From JAWXUT01 sp044426075 (GTDB lineage: Bacteria > Bacillota > Clostridia > Christensenellales > DTU072): a stretch of DNA of 6,912 nt. Position 1 is the first letter of the stretch. The number at the start of each line of letters is the position of its first letter. Location of the stretch: contig JAWXUT010000092.1 in NCBI GenBank assembly GCA_044426075.1, positions 1 through 6,912 on the forward strand. The letters run 5' to 3'. The notes under the pieces were generated by a model. The model searched no databases, was not told the DNA's origin, and was given only the letters and a program-made list of their open reading frames with translations. A program made the position numbers and the translations under genes. Below, piece by piece: positions 1 through 4,461 of the stretch.

Positions 1-524
1 GCGCCATTTGCTAAATCTGAGTATCCAGCAACACCAGCGCCAGAAACTGCTTGATAAGTGCTGTAAACTATTCTTTTAATAGTGTATTTGTCATGTAAAG
101 GTTTAAGTGCCACAACTGCTTGAATTGTAGAGCAGTTTGGGTTAGCAATTATGCCGTTGTGGGCAAGGGCTGCATCGCCATTAACTTCTGGTACAACTAG
201 TGGAACAGTTGGGTCTGTGCGCCATTGACTGCTGTTGTCAATAACGGTTGTGCCGTGTTCAGCGAAAATAGGTGCATATTCTTTTGAAATTGAACCACCA
301 GCTGAAAATACAGCAAAATCTATCTTTTTATCTACAATATTCTCTGGTTTAAGTTCGATAATAGTGTGATCTTTGCCCATAAATTTAACAACCTTGCCAG
401 CTGATTTAGCTGAGGCGTATAAATAATAATTATCGATAGGAAGTTTACGTTCTTCCAAAACCTGTAGAAATTTGTTGCCGACCATTCCGGTTGCGCCAAC
501 TACTGCCATATTGTAGCGTTTCAT
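1..524 (-). CDS. asd: Aspartate-semialdehyde dehydrogenase, N-terminal part (cut by window edge)
   Basis: Asd reduces L-aspartyl-4-phosphate to L-aspartate semialdehyde with NADPH in the cytoplasm, the branch point to lysine/diaminopimelate, threonine and methionine. The visible 174 codons begin MKRYNMAVVGATGMVG, the Rossmann NADP-binding motif with GATGMVG at residues 10-16. SAGGS follows at 74-78 and DNSSQWR at 96-102, whose Arg102 fits the phosphate-binding arginine. NPNCST at 128-133 holds the catalytic Cys131, and YQAVSGAG at 157-164 holds the active-site Gln158. All expected catalytic residues in this part are present, so the gene looks intact. The family is usually about 330-370 residues, so roughly half is missing to the left. 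The ATG at 524-522 is preceded by AAGGAG (537-532) with a 7-base gap. It is transcribed away from the membrane protein/hslO cluster from its own promoter. No T-box or lysine riboswitch is seen in the short leader. The family assignment is near certain. Confidence 0.97.
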   Translation of the reverse strand, partial: MKRYNMAVVGATGMVGNKFLQVLEERKLPIDNYYLYASAKSAGKVVKFMGKDHTIIELKPENIVDKKIDFAVFSAGGSISKEYAPIFAEHGTTVIDNSSQWRTDPTVPLVVPEVNGDAALAHNGIIANPNCSTIQAVVALKPLHDKYTIKRIVYSTYQAVSGAGVAGYSDLANG

Positions 525-531
525 GTTAGTT

Positions 532-537
532 CTCCTT
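532..537 (-). promoter_or_regulatory. Ribosome binding site of asd
   Basis: AAGGAG on the minus strand lies 7 bases before the ATG at 524-522. It is a strong Shine-Dalgarno match and fixes the start codon of asd. Confidence 0.85.
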
Positions 538-556
538 GAGATGTAATATTTACAAT

Positions 557-585
557 ATCATACCAAAATCACAAGAAATAGTCAA
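557..585 (-). promoter_or_regulatory. Sigma-A type promoter for asd
   Basis: On the minus strand, TTGACT (585-580) and TATGAT (562-557) are separated by exactly 17 bases, one mismatch each from the housekeeping consensus. Transcription would begin near 550, giving a leader of only about 25 nucleotides before the asd ATG at 524. That leaves room for the ribosome binding site but not for a leader riboswitch or attenuator. Hexamers and spacing are read directly; promoter activity is inferred. Confidence 0.8.
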
Positions 586-664
586 GGATATATAATGAAT
601 ATTGCATTGATATTTGTATTATATTTACTAAAATATTTAAATGTTAAAAAAACGTAGTATTCAA

Positions 665-693
665 TTGCAATTTTTAGCAAAATGTTGTATACT
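665..693 (+). promoter_or_regulatory. Sigma-A type promoter for the membrane protein-hslO-TPR cluster
   Basis: TTGCAA (665-670) and TATACT (688-693) are separated by 17 bases. The upstream stretch from about 620 to 658 is very A/T-rich with A-runs, as in an UP element. Transcription would start near 700, leaving about 30 nucleotides before the ATG at 732. The -35 box sits inside the 10-base palindrome AATTGCAATT (663-672), a possible but unproven operator. No other good promoter was seen in the short gaps within the cluster, so this one may drive all three genes. Confidence 0.7.
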
Positions 694-716
694 CTAAACT
701 AGAAAATAGCAAACTT

Positions 717-723
717 AGAGAGG
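717..723 (+). promoter_or_regulatory. Ribosome binding site of the membrane protein gene
   Basis: AGAGAGG lies 8 bases upstream of the ATG at 732. It is a moderate Shine-Dalgarno match and supports that start. Confidence 0.6.
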
Positions 724-731
724 TTAATTAC

Positions 732-1757
732 ATGGCGGACAAAAAAGCAGCAGAAAAAGACAGCTTTATCGTTAATCTATTACGAAAATTATCTTTAGCC
801 CCAGAAGCACGTACAGAGGCAGTTAAGCCATATGCGGGTGGCAAAATAAGAAAATTTATAGATTTATTTAGAGCTAGCATGTCACATTTAACAGTGGCAA
901 ACGTATTGGGAATGTTGTTTGCGTTACCTATTATAACACTGTTCATTGTTGTAACTACAATTGGATTTGAAGAATTTACTTATATTCTAACCGGGGTAGA
1001 AGAAGCGCCTTATCTATTAGGCTCATTTGGTATTGGCTTATCATCGGGTTCAGATTTGGTTTCAACAAAGATAGATATGCTTTTAACATACAGATTGTTG
1101 CTAACAGGCACAGCAGTATGTATGCCATTACTTGGTTTCTCATTTGCTGGAATCTATCACATTACAACAAAATTCAACTGGGGCGATAGCTTCATAACAA
1201 AGAGGGATAAGTTCGGTAACGAAATCCCACGTATCGCTGTTGAGTTCTTCCGTGGCGTAAAATTATATTGGAAGCAATATTTAGTACTTCTATCAATTTA
1301 TGCAGTATTTGTTGCGGGTTGCGGAAATTTAATTATAACTTTTGTTGAAGCATTGTGGTTGGGTACGGCCAACGCGGGGCACTATATCGGGCTAGTAATT
1401 GCTTGTATTTTAGGATTGTTTAGCACAATTATCCTATTAAATATGATGCCACTTGTTGTAACTTATCGCACATCACTTGTTTCAAAATTTAAAAATTCTT
1501 GCATTTTTACAGTGTCGTTTTTCGCGCAACAGTTGTTTATGGTAGTTGTTATTGCGGTGCCATTCTTGTTGCTACTTGTAGGAAGTATAATTACAATGCT
1601 TGCAGCTATCGCTTGTTTAGTGTTATCACTTTCATACATAGCTATGATTTCAACTGTTTATAGTGATACAAATTCAGAAAGATATTTGGTTCCACTATAT
1701 GAAATGAGCATTGCTCCAGCTACAAAAGGTGGCAAAAAGAAGAAAAAGAAGAACTAA
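732..1757 (+). CDS. Polytopic membrane protein resembling YesL/DUF624, with poly-lysine tail
   Basis: The function is unknown. The 341-residue protein has a charged N-terminus, then hydrophobic segments at about 55-78, 121-145, 183-206, 217-244, 267-286 and 287-309. Five or six membrane helices with both ends cytoplasmic fit the positive-inside rule. LTVANVLGMLFALPIIT (53-69), GFSFAGIYHITTKFNWGD (135-152) and VEFFRGVKLYWKQYL (170-184) resemble the pattern of YesL/DUF624 proteins: Asn before a first helix ending in LPI-T, a second helix with a small-residue/Tyr motif, then an FF-(A/G)-(N/Y)-(F/W)-(K/Q) loop. That match is from memory of the pattern and is tentative; YesL proteins are usually nearer 200 residues, so this one is enlarged. 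The tail KGGKKKKKKN (332-341) is strikingly basic. The ATG at 732 follows AGAGAGG (717-723) with an 8-base gap. It is the first gene of the probable operon; hslO starts 1 base after its stop, so the two are probably translationally coupled. Confidence 0.8.
   Translation: MADKKAAEKDSFIVNLLRKLSLAPEARTEAVKPYAGGKIRKFIDLFRASMSHLTVANVLGMLFALPIITLFIVVTTIGFEEFTYILTGVEEAPYLLGSFGIGLSSGSDLVSTKIDMLLTYRLLLTGTAVCMPLLGFSFAGIYHITTKFNWGDSFITKRDKFGNEIPRIAVEFFRGVKLYWKQYLVLLSIYAVFVAGCGNLIITFVEALWLGTANAGHYIGLVIACILGLFSTIILLNMMPLVVTYRTSLVSKFKNSCIFTVSFFAQQLFMVVVIAVPFLLLLVGSIITMLAAIACLVLSLSYIAMISTVYSDTNSERYLVPLYEMSIAPATKGGKKKKKKN
1734..1753 (+). promoter_or_regulatory. Purine-only tract: poly-Lys codons doubling as the hslO ribosome binding region
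   Basis: Twenty consecutive purines, made of AAA and AAG lysine codons closing the membrane protein gene, end 5 bases before the hslO ATG at 1759. No GGAGG-like core exists, so initiation of hslO probably relies on this weak AAGAAGAA sequence and on ribosomes ending at the TAA at 1755-1757. The composition is direct observation; the coupling is inference. Confidence 0.5.
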
Positions 1758-1758
1758 A

Positions 1759-2616
1759 ATGGACAGAATAATAAAATCAGTTATTTTTGGCGGACAAGCA
1801 AGAGTTGCTGTTTTGCTAACAACTGAGGCTACTAATAAAGCCACAGAGCAACACGGATTAACACCACTTTCGGCTGCAATTTTAGGTAGATCGATAACTG
1901 CTGGTGCCTACATTAGTAACAATTTAAAAGGCAAAAAAGATAAATTTAATTTAATCATAGACGGCGGTGGAATATCTGGCAAAGTATATGTGGCTGGATT
2001 CGGCGGCAATGTTATAAAAGGATATATTGAGCACCCTAGCATAGATTTGCCATACAAAAACAATAAACTTGACGTAGGAGGTGCCGTTGGCACTGATGGC
2101 GCAATGGTAGTTGTTAAAGATTTGGGTTTAAAAGAGCCATACATTGGCAGATGTGAGCTTGTAAGTGGAGAAATTGCCGAAGATTTTGCAACATATCTAC
2201 TAAAAAGCGAAGGAATTGCAAGCGCAGTTGCGTTAGGTGTATTGGTGGATGAACACGGTTGTTCTGCAAGTGGCGGAGTAATAATTGAGGCAATGCCTGG
2301 TGCGGATGAAAATGTTATCTTTATGTTAGAAGATATAATGACCAACTTCACAAACATTAGCAGTGTGCTTAAAGAGAAAACGCCAGAAGAGATAATGTCA
2401 TTTTATTTTGAGCATTTAGACTGCCAAACCTTCCCGGCAGAAGAGATAATTTATCGCTGTGATTGCGACACAAGAGTGGCAAACATAGTTCGCGGATTGG
2501 GCAGGGCAGAAGCAGATGCTATAGTAAGTGAGCAAGGCAGTATAGAAATTAAGTGTGATTATTGCAATAAAGTTTACAACTACGGTGCTGAAGATTTAGA
2601 TAATTTGTTCAATTAA
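1759..2616 (+). CDS. hslO: Hsp33 redox-regulated molecular chaperone
   Basis: Hsp33 is a cytoplasmic holdase that binds unfolding proteins after oxidative stress. In reducing conditions four cysteines hold zinc and the chaperone is inactive; peroxide plus unfolding forms disulfides, releases zinc and activates it. The 285-residue product has the normal family length. The zinc ligands are present as CDC (Cys234, Cys236) and CDYC (Cys266, Cys269), the family CxC...CxxC arrangement at nearly the same positions as in E. coli. The N-terminal domain shows family features such as GQARVAV, DGGG-SGKVYVAGFGG and GGVIIEAMPGADE. The frame stays open upstream to an ATG at 1711, but that would add 16 residues read out of frame within the membrane protein gene. 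The ATG at 1759 gives a typical Hsp33 N-terminus (MDRIIKSVIFGGQARVAV). The start lies 1 base after the preceding stop, with only a purine-rich AAGAAGAA as Shine-Dalgarno, so coupling to upstream translation is likely. Confidence 0.97.
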   Translation: MDRIIKSVIFGGQARVAVLLTTEATNKATEQHGLTPLSAAILGRSITAGAYISNNLKGKKDKFNLIIDGGGISGKVYVAGFGGNVIKGYIEHPSIDLPYKNNKLDVGGAVGTDGAMVVVKDLGLKEPYIGRCELVSGEIAEDFATYLLKSEGIASAVALGVLVDEHGCSASGGVIIEAMPGADENVIFMLEDIMTNFTNISSVLKEKTPEEIMSFYFEHLDCQTFPAEEIIYRCDCDTRVANIVRGLGRAEADAIVSEQGSIEIKCDYCNKVYNYGAEDLDNLFN

Positions 2617-2624
2617 ACAATAAA

Positions 2625-2630
2625 AAGAGG
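2625..2630 (+). promoter_or_regulatory. Ribosome binding site of the TPR-like gene
   Basis: AAGAGG ends 5 bases before the ATG at 2636, in the 19-base gap after hslO. It supports the chosen start and shows that this gene has its own initiation signal while leaving little room for a separate promoter. Confidence 0.65.
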
Positions 2631-2635
2631 CAAAA

Positions 2636-4405
2636 ATGGCAAAAACCTTTAAATTTGATAGCAATGAAGAAGCGGTGTACAATGGTATGGTTAAAGCGTT
2701 TAACAAAGGCGCTTATGAAAAGTGCATAAAGTTGCTTCAATCAGTTTTAAATAAAGACAATAAAAGATATACAGAAACAACTAGGTACTACACTGACAAC
2801 GTGAAGTACCTTGTTTTATTGGCGCGATGCTACACGGCAGTGGGTTCATATAATGAGGCGGGAAGCATTTATTACAACATAGCAACCTATTCCCACAACG
2901 ATATATTGATGTTGTTGGCGTTAATGGAAGATGACCCTAAGATAGAAGGGCACAAAGCAATGGGTGTAATAATAGACTATATTTTTTCCGATACAGCAGC
3001 GTTGCGACCATATGGCAAGGTTCCTGCAAGTTTTGCTGAAGAACGCATACTTAATAAATTGATGTCTAAACTTACGGAATATCGCCAAAAAATAGGCTAT
3101 GGTTTTCATATCGCAAAAGAAAAAATCATAAATGAAGATATGACAAAAATTATCAAAAGTATTGAAACTGATATAGATAAAAAATATCAAAATTCCGACA
3201 CAACAGAAGAAATTGTGGATTCCGCCATAGAACAGTTGATTGTAAAATATGACAACAGCAAGGTGTCTTTTGAGTGCGCAATGATGTATTATTGCAACAA
3301 AATTGATTCATTTAACTATGCGGCAAGCGAATTATCCAAGCTAACGTGCGAAATGTATCCAGAGGCAACTTACAGTTTTTCTGTCAGAATAATGAAAGAA
3401 TTTAGGCGTGGCAATCTTGATGTTGCGCAACAAGAGGTTGATAAATTTATATCATTATATAAAAATATAGATACATTATATAATGAAAGTACAAAGCTTT
3501 TAAAGTTCTATTTTGGAAGAGATAGGCGTAAAGAGGCGTGCTTTGTAACTGCTATTTTGTACAATAAATTTCCTTTGCACTGCGGCTTTATATACAATAA
3601 CTGTGTAGCTTTAAGGTTAGCAATGCGTATATCAGAATTTGAAGAAGCACTTGCAATAGGATTGGCGTTATATCCCCAGTCTAGCAAGCTAATTAAATTA
3701 ACAACATGCAAAAGACTAACAGGTAAATATGACATAATTATGTGCTTTAGAGGTGATGAATGTTTGGGTTCAACAGACCATAAATATTTCTACGGAAATT
3801 ATGCAAAAAATCTAAAAATGGGTATCCAAAATGAGATATTCAAGGACCCTAAATACCGTAAAGAAATATTTAATCATATTGAAACATCGGTGTGTTTTTC
3901 CTATGTGTCTAACAAAAATTTTGCATTTGAAAATGCCCGTGATATTGCAACAGATATTGCAGTATGCAAGATGACTTCCCCCGAGCTTAGCGAACTAAGA
4001 AGGTGGAGCCTTTTTGAGTACTTAATTTATAATGCCGCAAGCAATATAAATGGTTCGCTTTTAAGTGACGGCAAACTAATGCGCGTGTCAATTATGCCAC
4101 TATTTGAGTATGATATTGACTATAATTATAATGAAATGCGAGAGGTGTACACGTCAACGCAAATCACCTTGCAAGAAGAGTTATATGCCGTTTCAACACC
4201 GCTTTTAAAGAATATTATTTGCCAAATGGGTGTAGTTGAATCAAATCTTAAAGATATAGACTATCTATCAGTTGTTGCAATTCACGCTTACTTGCAACGC
4301 GTTGAGCGCCCAATTTCAATAGAAACAATTGCCTCACGCAGCGGGCTAGATCTTGTAGTATTGCAACAGTATTGTGAAACATACAAAATTTCCGATTTAA
4401 AATAA
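2636..4405 (+). CDS. TPR-like repeat protein of unknown function, possible C-terminal helix-turn-helix
   Basis: I do not recognise this 589-residue protein. It has no signal peptide or membrane segment and looks cytoplasmic and mainly helical. The N-terminus holds two fair TPR units at about 12-45 (core KAFNKGAYEKCIKLL) and 55-88 (core LARCYTAVGSYNEAGSIYY). Helical repeats of the same style recur later, for example RRGNLDVAQQEV and MRISEFEEALAIGLALYP, so most of the chain may be a TPR-like superhelix, as in protein-protein scaffolds. The last 45 residues differ: YLSVVAIHAYLQRV, then PISIETIASRSGLDL and VVLQQYCETYKI, spaced like a winged-helix or helix-turn-helix unit (543-584). A TPR plus DNA-binding layout would suggest a regulator, but this is uncertain. 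It starts 19 bases after hslO and is probably cotranscribed with it. Its stop is 56 bases from the stop of the convergent surface protein gene. That it is coding is very likely; the function is open. Confidence 0.85.
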   Translation: MAKTFKFDSNEEAVYNGMVKAFNKGAYEKCIKLLQSVLNKDNKRYTETTRYYTDNVKYLVLLARCYTAVGSYNEAGSIYYNIATYSHNDILMLLALMEDDPKIEGHKAMGVIIDYIFSDTAALRPYGKVPASFAEERILNKLMSKLTEYRQKIGYGFHIAKEKIINEDMTKIIKSIETDIDKKYQNSDTTEEIVDSAIEQLIVKYDNSKVSFECAMMYYCNKIDSFNYAASELSKLTCEMYPEATYSFSVRIMKEFRRGNLDVAQQEVDKFISLYKNIDTLYNESTKLLKFYFGRDRRKEACFVTAILYNKFPLHCGFIYNNCVALRLAMRISEFEEALAIGLALYPQSSKLIKLTTCKRLTGKYDIIMCFRGDECLGSTDHKYFYGNYAKNLKMGIQNEIFKDPKYRKEIFNHIETSVCFSYVSNKNFAFENARDIATDIAVCKMTSPELSELRRWSLFEYLIYNAASNINGSLLSDGKLMRVSIMPLFEYDIDYNYNEMREVYTSTQITLQEELYAVSTPLLKNIICQMGVVESNLKDIDYLSVVAIHAYLQRVERPISIETIASRSGLDLVVLQQYCETYKISDLK

Positions 4406-4461
4406 TCTATAGCACCAGCAATTAAAATTCAAAATTTTATAACATTAATTAATCCATTTAA
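4406..4461. other. Convergent intergenic gap with A/T-only inverted repeats
   Basis: The gap between the two convergent stop codons holds AAAATT-CAA-AATTTT (4424-4438). A 7-base perfect inverted repeat, TAATTAA and TTAATTA (4446-4452 and 4458-4464, loop of 5), runs into the stop codon of the surface protein gene. Either could form a weak hairpin in transcripts from both sides, but neither has G/C pairs or a long T-run, so a classical intrinsic terminator is not supported. Termination here may be weak or factor-dependent. Confidence 0.3.

Larger units (their letters stand above)
525..731. other. Divergent intergenic promoter region
   Basis: These 207 strongly A/T-rich bases separate asd (leftward) from the three-gene cluster (rightward). 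The two promoters are back to back with their -35 boxes about 80 bases apart (585 and 665), so they do not overlap. I see no open frame with a ribosome binding site, no long inverted repeat and no GC-rich hairpin between them. Confidence 0.8.

Noticed and set aside
525..731. Riboswitch or T-box leader for asd
   Set aside because: The promoter found leaves only about 25 nucleotides of leader, and no conserved leader motif or stable hairpin is visible.
728..946. Minus-strand frame overlapping the start of the membrane protein gene
   Set aside because: It is a shadow of the coding strand; no ribosome binding site or family features. The short minus-strand frames at 2921-3190 and 3508-3735 and the plus-strand frame at 4892-5077 were dropped for the same reason.
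1711..1758. Upstream in-frame ATG that would lengthen Hsp33 by 16 residues
   Set aside because: It lies inside the membrane protein gene in another frame, has no Shine-Dalgarno, and the added residues are just the shifted reading of its lysine codons. The ATG at 1759 gives a normal Hsp33 N-terminus and length.
1908..2357. Open frame of 149 codons antisense to hslO
   Set aside because: It is a composition shadow of hslO: no recognisable domain, and it is entirely inside a confident gene on the other strand.
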